A DNA stretch of 64,000 nt from Ottelia alismoides (Eukaryota > Streptophyta > Magnoliopsida > Alismatales > Hydrocharitaceae): positions 726,803 to 790,802 of the forward strand of contig JAZKJV010009620.1 of the NCBI GenBank assembly GCA_037367405.1, given 5' to 3'. Numbering within the stretch: the stretch's first letter is position 1; every line of letters starts with the position of its first letter. The notes below the pieces were generated by a model. That model searched no databases and was not told where the DNA came from. It saw nothing but the letters and a program-made list of their open reading frames with translations. Positions 22,517-34,931 of the stretch are shown in pieces. A program made the position numbers and the translations under genes.

Positions 22517-23378
22517 TTCTCATGCAGGTATAGAAGTAGCGCACGGCCAACGACCCTCTCCCCTCGCGCACTCCCTCCTCCTCGCGGTGCACCAACAGCC
22601 AATCCTCCTCTCCGCACGGCCAGCAAGTCCAGTCGTACTGCTGCGACGCATCTCCTCCTCGACGGCCTCCTTCTGCACTCCCGTGCGTGATCACCAACTC
22701 CAGCCACTCTACTGCGATGCATTTCCTCTTCGACGACCTTCTCTCCTCGGCTCCATACTCGTGTGTGCGATCAGCCCACGCATCTTCCCGCACACTCCCG
22801 TCTCTGCCATCATCGTCACCTTCACTATGGAATCAAATAGAGAAGCATTTCTTTCCTATTTTATTTGTGGCGTGAAATTTTATTATCTTGGTTAGTTGGT
22901 TTAAGTTAAATTTGAAGGAACAACTCTTTTGGTGTAAGCTACTCTCAAATCTAATTTCTCTTGAAAGTATATTCTTTGCAAGTTTTATGTTCCATTATTC
23001 TCTCTAAAAAATATATTGCAAGTACATCTCATCTTCCCATATTACATTATGAATCAACCCCCATTTATTTTTACTTAGTTGCATTCACAACCATATTTAG
23101 TTAATCTAAGCTTTTGGAAAAAATACTTTCTCCGTAGATCATATTGTTTCCATCATTTGTCTTTCGTCGCAATAGATCTAAATTCAAATCAAGTTTTAAA
23201 GAACAAAAATTGCAAGTTTGCTTAGTACCTGCGGATACGAACCTCTACTTACGCTATACAACTCATATTCTTTCTAACATGCTTGTAGTTGTAATCTTAT
23301 TTGTTTGATTGCGATTTTGCGTGGGAGAATAACGACGTGGTAAAACAACTTTCTAAACTGTGTAAAATCGCATCAACA
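21727..23378 (+). repeat. 3' LTR of element T
   Basis: It runs from TGTTATGATTAC to CATCAACA, 1652 bp. It is collinear with the 5' LTR but lacks the counterpart of 12624-13150 (replaced near 22855-22870 by a short unrelated filler). It keeps 22316-22456, which the 5' LTR has lost. The 199-codon frame at 22296-22895 is an LTR by-product: Ser/Leu repeats from the CT run, with overlapping frames on the other strand. Confidence 0.9.
22413..22421 (+). promoter_or_regulatory. TATA-like element present only in the 3' LTR of T
   Basis: TTTATAAAA lies in the 141-bp segment missing from the 5' LTR. Its surroundings (CATGCATGTGACTCTTCA and following) resemble 22226-22310, so it looks like a second copy of a duplicated promoter segment. 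Confidence 0.45.
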
Positions 23379-23456
23379 CTCGCCCAGGAACGACCGGGCA
23401 CATGTGCTCGCTCAGGGCATGCAAGTATGTGCACGCCAAATGCTTTTTTTGTAGTG
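23379..23456 (-). mobile_element. CACTA transposon terminus
   Basis: On the minus strand, from 23456, the sequence reads CACTACAAAAAAAGCATTTG, the terminal CACTA signature. The GAGCACATGTGC subterminal motif follows at about 23398-23413. It continues across element T into 11643-11241. The 3-bp TSD cannot be confirmed without the other end. Confidence 0.65.
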
Positions 23457-24589
23457 TTTGTAGTTATACGTACCCTTGGACATGGTCATATTTAGATAAT
23501 AATGGAATGAAAATAGAAAAAAAAGGAATGCAATATCTACATTTATTTGTTCTCATACTTTCATTTTGTATATTGAATGTGAATCTAATGTTAGAGAGAT
23601 GGGATGGTGAGTATCGGGTTCCTAAGTGTGTTACATTAAGATAAAATACCTTGAAATACGTAAAATGCATATTTTTATAAATGGTATTTTCCTAAGTAGA
23701 ATACACAAAATGATACATTAAACACATTTTTTGTATTTTTCATATTAGAAATGCAACTAATAAAAATGCTTTTAGGTTTTTCTACAAGTTTGAGAACATA
23801 ATACAATAGATTTGAATTCTTTTTCAATGCCTAATGTAATATAATGAAATGTGCCTACTATGATATTTTTCAAAAATTTTGATAAAAATGAATTTCTTAT
23901 GAATTATTACTAACAGGTTAATTTTGAAATGTATAATTTTGCAAATCCAACTTTTCATAGATAACTCATGTATCAATGCATGCAAACATAATGATAAGAA
24001 ATGGATTTTTTTATGAATTAATAGCAAAATATGAGAACGAGTTTATTAAAGAAAACAAAGCAATTTTTTCATGAATTTTGGATATGTTAAAGGGAATCAA
24101 TGAGGACACATATGATGATTAATTGGGGTTTTATATGTACATATATAAATTACTATGTATTAACCATGCAAAATAGGAAAAATATACCTATTTTTACCAA
24201 TTTAAATATAATAGATCATCACATATTATAAATATCCAAATCTCATTGCAATCAAAAGAGCATTAATTTGAGCATTAATTTCCCTACAATAGAGTGTTTT
24301 GGAAATTTAAATTGCATCAAAACAAGGTTCAATTTGCAAACAAAAGCATATTAACGCAATTGAAATAAACTCAAAACGAAGCACATGGGCATAAAAGCTA
24401 TTAGAATAAAACGATGAGGGGTCGTTGCAAGTTTTTCACTGTTATACGAGCACACACATGAAGGACTTAAGGCTCGGCTTAGACGTTATATTAAAAACCC
24501 TTTGGGATTTTCTTACAAAAATACACAGATTTGCGACTGAATTGAAATGATTAGATGTGTGGTATCTAAACTAGGCTGATCATGCAACA
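23457..24589. other. AT-rich intergenic DNA
   Basis: I see no LTR, coding or repeat signal here. Short frames at 23402-23644 and 23824-24027 are not convincing. This may be the lowest-copy part of the window. Confidence 0.4.
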
Positions 24590-25591
24590 TTGAGATGCAC
24601 ATGGATCTAATTGGATCGAATTTTAATTTTAATTATGTCTAATCTAACTTTAATGGATTATAACTTTTCTCAATCTAATCCATTAACTATGTGATCCCAA
24701 ACCATTCCAACCCGCCATATTATGAATTGTTCTGATTGGATCGAACTTTCGATACTGATATATTCTTCTCCCACGTGGTTTATGCTTGTGTTAGTAGCGC
24801 TTAACATTTGGATTATGTTTTTGATGTATTGATCGATGTAAAAAAGTGTTTAGTACGATGGATTTGGCACAATTAATAATCAACTACAATAGTTATAAAT
24901 ACTTTATGAAAGAAATAAAAAAAATCTATTATCGAAAAGAATGTAACTAGAAGGTAGCTCACAATTGGGGAAGAACTTGACCTAGGAAGCAACAATATAA
25001 ATGTCTAATATCTAATTTATTCTCTTTGGCTAAAAAGTGAGATGGAAAAAAGGATTGTATACCGCATCTCCGAGTGGCAAACAAACCCATCGGAGGTGGC
25101 CCTATCTAATTGGGATTGGAGCATAAGTAGTTGATCTAAGACAAGCAAGCTCCACTTGAGAATGAGATGCAAGGTCCAAATGCTTGCATACTAAATTTGT
25201 GAGGTTGGCTTGTGAGAAGTAGAACATGATAGTTGGATTTTGAAACTTTAATCTTATAGTTATCTTTCTTTTTCTGCCTAGCATGATATAACATCTTAAA
25301 TTAAAATTAAAATGCCACTTGACTAAGGATGTTGTGGACATAATTCATAAGGTAGAATAATAAAGAAAGTTGAAAGTGATAATTGACCTATAGTTATCAT
25401 TTATAATATTAATGGATTCATGGAATGGATCGGATTGGATTTTGGAAGCGATCCCAATTCAATCCATAATTTAATGGGATTTTCAAATCTCAATCCTATC
25501 CAATCCAGTAGAATAACAAACCAAACAATCCAATCTAATAACTTCATATTTGATCGGATTACAGATTTTACCTAATCCATATGCACCCCTA
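24590..25591. mobile_element. Possible non-autonomous hAT-like element, about 1 kb
   Basis: The left end TTGAGATGCACATGGAT and the right end read on the minus strand, TAGGGGTGCATATGGATTAG, form an imperfect terminal repeat. It resembles the TAGGGGTGYACATGG termini of plant hAT elements. Both subterminal zones are full of GGATT/AATCC and TTGGATCG phrases (24605-24740 and 25415-25575). The flanking 8-mers ATGCAACA and GTGCCAAG match poorly, so a TSD is not established. No transposase is seen. Confidence 0.45.
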
Positions 25592-27376
25592 GTGCCAAGC
25601 CTCGCGACATGTGGTCGTCTTCTCCTAGATTGCTCCTTCATGGACGGCATAAGTACATCAAAGTTCTGAGCAGTTGTATCAAACTCCGACGATGCGCTAT
25701 TGTTGCTCCCAGGTATGGATGAACTTGTCAAAGGTGACATGTTCTTCGCCTTATTCTTGCTCCAATGATACAATCTCTACTTATGGTTGGGCTTGTCTGA
25801 ATTCTTGTTGAATCTCCTCAATCGGAGGTGGTTGTACAACCCCCTCCAATCTAATAGAGGGATATAAGGAGCTCTAATTGCTTACTTGAACACCTGAAAA
25901 TATAATCGTCATGAGCAACATTATATTCAATCTTATGGCATAAAAAAGTTGAGAAATGGAGCACTATGAAGCTTTCTTCCATGGGAGTTCGTGATAAGTG
26001 TTGAGTTTTCTTGGGGTTTTGCAGTTTGTAATTTTTAATTTATTTTTGTATTTAATTCATATTTTTAACTATGTGAAAAGCAAGAAATTTCTCTAATTAT
26101 TCAGGGTTTGTGTATGTCTAATATGTATGCATAATTGAGGTTGTTTTCTTTTCTTAGGCTTTATTAATTGGACTTATGCACATACTAATGTAGTGTAATA
26201 AACCTATTTTATTTGGCAAGTTTTATGCATATTAATACTATTCTCCGTGATTTATGCATGCACTTATATCAAAATTTTAGTAAAAATTTGAGTATAACAT
26301 AGACGAATAACAAATTCATCCGCCTCCTATAGTTAAAGTTTGCAAGTTTTTTAGCAAAAACTTATATGAAGAAAGAAAGAAGAGAATATAAAATTGTGGA
26401 CACATACTAGACTAAAGTGCATACTTGTCGAACATGCCTCTTGATTTGGGAACTCAACAAAATCGGGTTCCGACTGACACTTACTAATGAGAATTCAAAA
26501 ATCTTTGTATTCTCACATTATCTTTGTACACACACATGCACGACATGTATGACCTTTAGTATTGAATGTAATGATCAAGTTCAGTCAGTGTTTCACCCAA
26601 GGTTCAAGTCTACAAGCTTCAATCTGAAAACCAATCATTGCATCTAGTTTCAAAGTTTGTCTCAACCAACCCATCATCTCTTTAGTTGTTAGACTCCAAA
26701 TATGTGAGCATGTAAGGTTGGGTATGAAACGAATAGTATTATGTTCTTATTTTCTTTTTCTCTCATTGGAGAAGGGATCATTCTCGTGTCGTACACACTA
26801 CAATATAAGTAAACATATTTTAATGTGGATCAAACACATCTATAAGATATTTAGATCATATAACACTTGTTAATCTATGAATGTAGAGGAGTGCATCTTT
26901 TGATGTTATTTGTAACCTCCTCCATATCCATGCTTAATCTTTTAGTGCACAATCCCTTTTTTGGTGCTAGCACAGTCCTTATTTGATGGATTGGCATAGT
27001 AATGAAAGGAGGTATATTGTGGTATGCTTTTTATGGTCCAAGCGTACACTTAAATGGTTGGAATCGCTATGCACTGGTGTTATTTCAAACTTGAAGCTCT
27101 TTTAATGGCAATTTTCTAAAGCTTGAGCTTTTATATATTTTAGGGTGAATGCTTTTTCATTGATTAGCTTCTCATCTCATCCCAAGTTGGCACATATTGG
27201 TCCACACGATTTTTCAAGGTTTAAAACTCATACATGGCATAAGGAACTCATCAAACTAGTTCATGGAATCTCGTCCTATACTGTTTGCTTGTTGATACTC
27301 ATGTTTCATGAAATAATTTAGATTCCTTCCCTTCCTTGAGAGTCAAGAGATTCGATCTCAAGCTGAACTCACGCAT
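25592..27376. other. Intergenic DNA, unassigned
   Basis: The minus strand at about 25600-25770 has a hydrophilic Ser/Asn/Arg-rich open stretch that could be an exon remnant. It runs into the hAT-like end and has no recognised domain. No clear LTR or repeat was found in the remainder. Confidence 0.3.
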
Positions 27377-28139
27377 TGTCACAACCTGATTTTGGGTCGT
27401 CGAATCCTCCTTATTTAGTAAAATATTTTTATAAGTGTACGCCTGCAATATCCAAAAAGTTACACTTTACCCTTTATTTTTTTTTCAAATTACACATGTA
27501 TCCCTGAGATAACGTCTATTAGGGAAGGGAACTTACGGAAACTATCCCAAGGGGGGGAACTATTAACTACCCAATGATGTTCTCATCTTGTGTAGAATGT
27601 TGACCTTGTCTGAAGTACTGAGCTTACGGTCTCCCAAGATATGGATACTCTGGATTGGAGATTGCATTGAACTGGACTTATGTCATCGCACATGGTTGAT
27701 GAACAAATGTTTTATCTGCTTAATACTCTAATTTTGGCTATAATCACTAAGAAAACACCCAATAAATACACCTAAAAAACAACAGTAACCACTTCTTAAT
27801 GTACAAAAATATTGGTTGATTACACTGTATTATTACTTGGAACAAAAGACTAGAAACAAACCAAAATAAAAAGTATAAAAATAAGGAGTTGAATCTATCT
27901 AAATATTCATATGTATATAGTTAAAACTTCAACTATTGTTAGTATATTCATGATAACTCAAATTGATATAAAACCAATACATTGTGTACATATTATTAAC
28001 TTTAATAAATACAATTTTACAAAAATACTAATTATATATATGACAAAATACTATAACCTAGTTCATGAAACAAAAAGTCATAAAGTTGAATGTCTTCTCC
28101 ATATAGTTTACTATGGACCCAACTTACTTTAAAATATGA
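27377..28139 (+). repeat. Possible start of a Tekay-like gypsy LTR
   Basis: TGTCACAACCTGATTTTGGG at 27377 resembles the TGTCACAACCCGATTT-type start of some chromovirus LTRs. It is followed by a TTACACATGTATCCCTGAG phrase. No other boundary or partner LTR is visible. Confidence 0.25.
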
Positions 28140-28810
28140 TACATTAAATTACCTACAATACTTGACCAAATTCAAAAGAACAAGGGTTCATATGTGAAAC
28201 TGTGATTTTTGGACCAAATTATATTGTATATATGTACTGAGTTTTCCTTATTATTTTATGTTTTAATTGTTTATTTTCCATTTATTTTCTTAATTTTGTA
28301 TCTTAATTAATTATAAAAAATCTAGAAATTGAAGGAAACACACATTCTAACTTTGTAAATATTGTTAGTTATATTTGTATATACAACTTTTCCTTATTTT
28401 TATTAAACTTTTTCTTATCAAAACTAAAAAATAGATTATTGGGTAAATATTTTTCTAACATTTTATTTATTTTTTTATAATTGTATAAAAATCATATAAA
28501 AAGAAAACCAATAAAAAATATTCATGTAAACCATCTTTAAAATTGTAGTTTGTACTTATTGCTTATTTTGGTTTTGAGAACTTCATGAAAAATGTAGATC
28601 TCATTGAGGTCTACATTTTTCAACATAGAGGCTTCTGATTTGTCCATACCCCCACTTCGACCTTGATCGATACTCTAATCACTGTTCTTCTACTGTATCC
28701 ATGGTTGACATCCCTCCTCACTCAAAAGTTCTCTCTTCCACACTACAATTGCTCCCCTATTCACCCCAACCACATGAATCGATGATGGCCTCACTCTCGA
28801 TCACCCCTTG
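28140..28810 (+). repeat. 5'-half fragment of a gypsy LTR related to R
   Basis: CATATGTGAAACTGTGATTT, an AT-rich run, then GGTTTTGAGAACTTCATGAAA and GTAGATCTCATTGAGGTCTAC follow the order of the R LTR (minus strand from about 34480 to 34000). It carries a perfect 11-bp inverted repeat at 28588-28620. Both ends are truncated. Confidence 0.5.
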
Positions 28811-30247
28811 TCGTCAATATTATTAGTTATTTGTTTCTTTGATGCTTTAAAGAGGATGCATATATCATAATCACTCTCTTGTGTATTGTGACTGTAGGAC
28901 TATAAGAGTGGTTTAGCTCACAACTATCTTTAAAGTAACGTCTACGTCAAAGTAGCAAAAGCTTAGAAAGTTGTTTAACTATGTTAAAAAACTATTGCAT
29001 TATCTATTTGTGTTGTTTTAGGAAAGTTGTAATCTTCTACATGCAACTTCAAACTATTTCCAAAGATATATTGAACAATTTAACTTTGATCTACCATATA
29101 TTATCAGCGATCGACCATCAACTTCTATCTGATGGACCACAACATTTTGTCTAATCGATCATATGTTGAATTCTAGCCCAATGGTCAGAAATGATCGACC
29201 ATATCTTTTGATCTCATTGATAACAAAAGTTTTGTCTGATTGATCATTGTAGCAATTCTGCAATGATTTGTTGCTAATATTTGTTTCCAATGCCATATTT
29301 TTGGACTCCTATATAAGGGAACCCATACTCATTATTAGAAGACACACAATTTGAGTATTCACTCCTATTCTCTTTAGAAAAAACTAGATTCTTCTCTGAG
29401 TGATTCTCTTGATAATTCTCTCTCTTGTTATTTGATTCGTTCGATTATTTTTAGGAGAATGTTGTTCAAATCTAGACTCATAGCTTTGCTACCAAATTAG
29501 TAGAGTCTAATCACTCTCCTGTGCTAAAGTTTTTCTTATAATAGTCATATTTCTTTTTGCAGACTTCTCTAGCCTGGTGATATTTATTTTGAGAATTATA
29601 GTGCTTATCCATCTGTGTTGCATGTGATAAAATTGTTATGCTTATATTTGAGCATATATGTGTGATTATATTCTGTTGATTATCTTTTGATATCACTACT
29701 CTTATTTTAAATATTCTTTTTGATACATGTGAACACTGATTATTCTGTTAGAAAAGATTATTGAAAAGCATATATGTTTGTCTATTAACATATTTTGCAT
29801 GAACTTGTAGGTATTAGATAATCAAGTTTGTAGGAAGTACTTGGATCTGCAGGTTCTGCAGATTAAGTGGAGGTCAGAAGAAAGTGGAAGTCCACAAGTT
29901 CTTCTTCAAGCGCTACATTGTGTGATAAATATTGTTGATCTTGATGTCTGATCCAAGATTGTGAAGTGATGATATTTGGAAGTGGTTGAGATATCTGCAT
30001 AAATATCTCGGGATTTTTAGTGAAGCAGTTAGTTAGCATGTTTACCAATTAGCAAATCCTGATCAGGAAGACTCACGTCATCTTTTCTACCAAGGTGGTA
30101 TTCTATATTCAAATACTATGTTGTGTGCTGATTGGCATGCTTTTCTAAATATTCTGTGCTTGTTGGTAATTCTTCATAAAATGTTTAAAATTTCCTCGAA
30201 CCGCTATTCACCCTTGTCCTATAATTATGTCATGATCCCTAAACTCA
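28811..30247 (+). repeat. SIRE/Maximus-type copia LTR (left end uncertain)
   Basis: Several degenerate GATCGACCA / TGATCGACC phrases lie at about 29108-29240, a pattern I associate with SIRE-type LTRs. A TATA box follows (TATATAAG, 29310-29317). The stretch ends just before a Met-tRNA-type primer site at 30252. The left edge is a guess. Frames on the minus strand (29511-30048) are not genes. Confidence 0.5.
29310..29317 (+). promoter_or_regulatory. TATA box of the SIRE-type LTR
   Basis: TATATAAG lies about 35 bp upstream of ACACACAATTTGAGTATT, a plausible transcription start region. Confidence 0.5.
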
Positions 30248-30251
30248 TATT

Positions 30252-30267
30252 TGGTATTAGATCAAGG
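30252..30267 (+). other. Met-tRNA-type primer binding site
   Basis: TGGTATTAGATCAAGG differs at two positions from TGGTATCAGAGCAAGG, the usual copia primer site, and directly follows the putative LTR. Confidence 0.6.
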
Positions 30268-30794
30268 ATAAGTACTTCGATGTAACCAATCAACGATATA
30301 TGTGGCAACATCTGTTGGCAAAATCTTCGAGCAGTGGGAGTAGTAATCTGTTACTAATCCTACTATGGAAATAAAACACTTGATTCTAGTAATAACAATA
30401 TCATCAAAGAGGACAAGGCATTCGAGATAGTGATATCTAAGTCTTATCTTCAAGAACTTGAGACTTTGTAGATAGTGATTTAAAAAGGTCTTTGCTGCAG
30501 ATGCCTTATAAGACATAAGACTGGGTCTTAGTCTTAGGAGATAGAGATCTCCGAGAATAATGTATTCTTATAAGGATAATATAAATTACATATCGGTTAT
30601 AACGATTATTGAATTGTAGTGTTATAGACACTATAATTATCGAGATTGAGTATTGGTTGCATAATATGGAACATTCACATTTGATGCGAGCAATGTTACT
30701 AGGAGATATGCAAGTATCGTAAAAGGAATTGATGTAGTCTCTCAGGAACAGAGTGACCGATAAGCTTACCGAGTTATTTTTTCTAAATAGCTTA
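30268..30794 (+). other. Degenerate element interior, unassigned
   Basis: It probably starts as the SIRE leader or gag region. The last 60 bp (AGCTTACCGAGTTATTTTTTC and following) could be the Tekay integrase upstream of 46139, because LTR X lies between them. Similarity at the protein level is weak. Confidence 0.25.
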
Positions 30795-31745
30795 TGATTG
30801 TCACATGAGTGCTGGTTTAAATAATATCCCACTAATGAAGAATAACTAATTTGCATAATAGGTCCCTTATTGCAATTAGGGTTATGAACCGTGACAACTT
30901 AATGATCATACAATTGTTGATTCAATTGTTGAATCATAGAGGTTGGTGCTTGGATGAATATCTAAAGAGTTGGATTGAGGAATCATCAAGCACTGTCAAA
31001 TGATTATTAAGTGAGGATCACTAGCCTAAGAAGGAGATGACAATCCTTTCTCTAAAGGCTTATATCTGACCAACCTCTTGATGAAGGTCCTCTGCGTAGG
31101 AAATAGAGAATCATAGGTATCAGATTAGTTAGGTCAAAGAGTTGACTTAACGAGATCAAGATAACCAAAGACCTATGTTGTATGCTGTCATGAAATAGGC
31201 ACACATCCTATGACTGGAGACAGATGTGTTATTATTTGTTTGAGTATGTACATTTCATATACTAATAGGTTGATGGCCTAATCAAGGTCTATACACTGGC
31301 ACACTGGTGTGCATGCAAGGGCATATGAGTAATACGATCTTACAAAGGAACCATACAGGTTCATTTACTGAACCGGAAGATATGATCTCACTCATGAGAT
31401 ATTGGGATCAAATTCCATGCACAGTCATCTTACTTTGGAAGCTTGGATGAATTTGTAGGTTTGATATATGGTTTTGGAATGTATATGATCAACACCTAGG
31501 TATGATATATGATTTTGGAAAGTATATGATAGATACTAACTCCCAATGATCAAATGAGAAACTTAATGATAAAACCCTGAAGAAGACAATCTAAATAGAT
31601 CTAAACCTTGGATTTATTCTAGGTCTTCTAGTATGCAGGATGTACTGGTATTAAGAATACCTGAGGGTGATGTGATCATAAACGATTGTATAACCATGAT
31701 GCTTCCATTCTTGGGGAGTGATGAAATGGGTTTGGATTTTAGTGA

Positions 31746-31750
31746 CTCTT
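31746..31750. other. Left target site duplication of element R
   Basis: CTCTT is repeated exactly at 44086-44090. The uninterrupted relatives Y (about 48350) and Z (about 59330, reversed) show the empty site GTGACTCCT. Confidence 0.9.
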
Positions 31751-34700
31751 TGATGATTCGTGAATTACCTCTTTTAATTTGTGGAAATTAAGCATTTAAA
31801 CTAATGAATGTCATTTCATTGCGGGTAATCGGAATCAATCAAGAAATAATAACTTAAATACTTAACTCAAATAATTTGAGTGATTTTATGTTTGTTTTAC
31901 TTGGACAAGTCCCAAGATCGAACTCGAGGAGGCAATGGAACAACCTAGATTAATGTCTATCAAATTTCGTGTATAGTTTTCAAGGCAGATATTTTTGGTA
32001 TTTTTAAAGCAATTTTTAGATGCAAATGAAAATGCATGACAATTTTAAGGACTAGAAACTCAATGCCAATCAAACGATGTCCAGAAATTATAAAACTTGA
32101 CCAAAATGTGAATAATGATGAAATAAATGCAAACTTTATTTTTTTGGAATTTTCTAATGCAATGTGAATATTTATTGAATTTATGAAAGCAACCAGTGTG
32201 ATTTTCAATAATTATTTATAATAAATATGAGGTCTACTTAGTTTCAAAGATAAAATTATCTAAGATATATCACTAGGTGATTATCTCAAAAAATCCTAAA
32301 CCCTAAAAATGTTGAATTTAATACCTATTAAAATTAAATATTGAAATACACAAAATGATTTTTATAGAGTAATATATGCCAAATGCAATTCTTTTTGGGC
32401 ATGATGTAAATAACAATTAATTTTATTATCCATGAATTTTTGACAAATTTTCGAGCAATGGTTAATTAAATATGAATTTCTGAGCAAAGATTAAGAAAAT
32501 ATGCAATTCTCCACACAATTATTAATTTGTAATTAACCTTAAAGCATAGAAATATCAAAGCATGCATAATATGGAGAATTAATTGATAAACATCATACAA
32601 TTTTTAAATAATAAAATGATGCAAGAAAGGGATTCAAAATGATAGAAGAATACATGGGTATGTTTGCAACTACAATAATTAGAATAAAATGGAAAAAATG
32701 CAAAGAGAGGGACTAAAGTGGAATTACTAAACCCCTCCCACGATAGATGCAAAATTTCTAGCAGGTTACGTGCGAAGCATGTGACCTCTAGGTAGGGGGG
32801 TTGTAATTAAATGATTCTCCTAGGGCTTTGGCGCAAAAGGCACCTCTACGCCTGTGCCATGCATGAGGGGAGGGTCTCGGGCAGCGAGTCCTGTGGCTGG
32901 AGAGGTGCGGGCTAGTGGTGGCTCCGGTCGGCCTAAGTGGAGCAGTACCGTGGACGCAGAAACAAGGGCGGGGTTTCAAGCATGTAGTCGGGGTCAGTGG
33001 TCCAAAGATGAGGGTGTGAAGTCAGTGATAATGACGATGATCAGAGCAAGCTTTTGGAGTGGCAGTTGGAGGTGCTTCTTCTAGAGATCGGTGAAGAAGG
33101 GCGATGGATGCAGAGGTCCTCAGTGGTAGCTGAAGGGGATGAACACCTGGAGTCGAGGTGGTGGAGCACGACCGTTATTAGAGGTTTGGCGCTGCACTCC
33201 TGGAAGGTGGACGATTGCAAGGTGGATTGGAGGAGATCGCGTTGGTGGCGATGGTTCGACGGGGGTCACCGGAGCTAGTAGCTGCATGATGGAGGCACGA
33301 AACGCAACGACCAAAGTTGGACGGATGTCGCCACAGGCTTAGGAGGTGACGTCGAATCTGTGACCTCCGACGGAGGTTGCTCCCTCCTCTATTGCATATC
33401 AGTGGATGAAGGTTTCGAGGGGTGGAGACGAGATTAAATAGGGCGAGAAGCGGTGAGTTGGCGACAGCATGTATGGAAAGGAGGAGGGCTGATTGATTGG
33501 GAATCGAAGGGGATTCAGGGGCGGCTTAAGCTAGAATGGAAGGAGGATCATAGTGATTTGCAGGAGGAGATGATGGAGATCAGATTGGGATTGAAATAGG
33601 AAGGGGATCACAATGATGACTGAGAGGTAGTTGCCTATTTGGGCAAGGGATTGGGGAGATGGCGGCAAGGCTCGAGGTGGGAGGAGGCAGTGCCCACTCC
33701 TGATTGTAAAAGGGCTAGATGAAGAGGATGTTCTCTGGACCGTCCAACTGACCAAGATTGGACAGTCCCAGATGCACCACGTGGATTTATTATTATTATT
33801 ATTTTAGTTTTAATTTTTTATTATTTTTAAAGAATTTTTTTATATAAAGTAAATGAAAAATAAATTCAAAAAATGAGTGACATGTGGCGGCTCCAGGATC
33901 TGCAACATGTCAGCTCTAGAAAAATAAAAAATAAAAAGAAAAGGAAAATAAAAAGAAATAACAAATGACCTCAGAGAGAAATTTTTTCTTCACAAAATTG
34001 CTAATCTCAACGAGATCTACAACTTTCATGGAGAGACTAAAACCATAATAGGTCATTTGCACTAAGTAATATTTTTGGGGTACTGTATGTACATAGAAGA
34101 CCTGACTTTTTTGGTTTTGTAATTTTTTATCATTTTTAATAAGATAAAAAATGGGAAAAATACACTAAAATCAAACACAAAAAATTTCATATTATTCTTT
34201 TTTTATATTTTTACTACTTAAGAAAATGAATAAATAAAATAAAGTACTATAAAACATATATTTGTACAGACTCTCGGAGAACACTCGTACATAGTCAATT
34301 TCTTTGATTTTAATCTCATTTTAGATTTGGATATTTGTGCATTTTAATAAAACTTTAGTCAAGGAAGATAAATAAGAAGAAAAAAGAGTTAAATATGTAC
34401 ATAAAATAATAGGTCGAAATCAGGTAAAATATACAATATAGGAAAGAGGCCCAAAACCCAACTTTCACATATGAGCTCCGATTCACTTGAACTTGGTCTT
34501 GTTTTGATGGTAATTAAATGTACATTAGTTCAAAAGTGATTAGGATCAAATCATACATTGTATGAGGAAGATATCAATGTTTTATTTTGATTATAGGATT
34601 CTGGACCACTTATTTATCTTAGTGAATTTTTGTATTTTTCATTTATTCTTGTTAGTAATATGCGAACAATGGAGGATGGTTTCAAGTTATTCGGAGTTAG

Positions 34701-34920
34701 CATGAATTAATTAAAAGTAAAAGAAGTTAGATTATCGTACAAGTCATATGGGCTGAAAATTTTGGACTTCTCATTTAATGCAATTATGAATAATAAAATG
34801 CAATTATTACTTACATATGCATGAATGCTAATTATGAAATATAGATGAAGAATTGCAGAAACATTTTGGGGATCTAAGCTTAATTAATGTCTTTTAGAGT
34901 GATGAATATGAGATTCATCA
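31751..34920 (-). repeat. 3' LTR of element R
   Basis: It is 3170 bp long, from TGATGAATCTCAT (minus strand at 34920) to AATCATCA at 31751. It matches the 5' LTR along its whole length with many substitutions and small indels, suggesting an old insertion. The GC-rich part (about 32780-33740) gives overlapping open frames on both strands, which I regard as LTR sequence. Confidence 0.9.
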
Positions 34921-34931
34921 ACCCTATACTT
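34921..34931 (-). other. Polypurine tract of element R
   Basis: On the minus strand, AAGTATAGGGT directly precedes the 3' LTR start TGATGAATC. Confidence 0.75.

Larger units (their letters stand above)
11644..23378 (+). mobile_element. Element T: complete but inactive Athila-group LTR retrotransposon
   Basis: The element spans 11,735 bp: 5' LTR, tRNA-Asp-type primer site, leader, gag, protease, RT/RNase H, integrase, a 1.6-kb non-coding tail, polypurine tract and 3' LTR. The protein order PR-RT-RH-IN defines Ty3/gypsy. The protease and RT wording (LLDNGASINLL, PIILGRPFL, CFLDGYSGYNQ, FMDDFSIFGD) and the tRNA-Asp site point to the Athila group. No chromodomain is present. Multiple nonsense codons and frameshifts mean it cannot make a working polyprotein. 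It sits inside a CACTA transposon with a 5-bp TSD. Confidence 0.9.

Noticed and set aside
22296..22895. 199-codon frame, one of the longest in the window
   Set aside because: It is entirely inside the 3' LTR of T. Its Ser/Leu run comes from a CT microsatellite, and a 157-codon frame overlaps it on the other strand.
25483..25773. 96-codon minus-strand frame as a host gene
   Set aside because: It crosses the end of the hAT-like element and has no recognisable domain; only its central part looks coding, which is not enough to call a gene.
26799..26812. CACTACAATATAAG as a second CACTA transposon end
   Set aside because: It lacks the poly-A continuation and subterminal motif of the end at 23456 and lies on the wrong side and orientation.
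32788..33342. GC-rich frames on both strands resembling a gene
   Set aside because: They fall within the 3' LTR of R and recur with changes in the 5' LTR (41895-42777).
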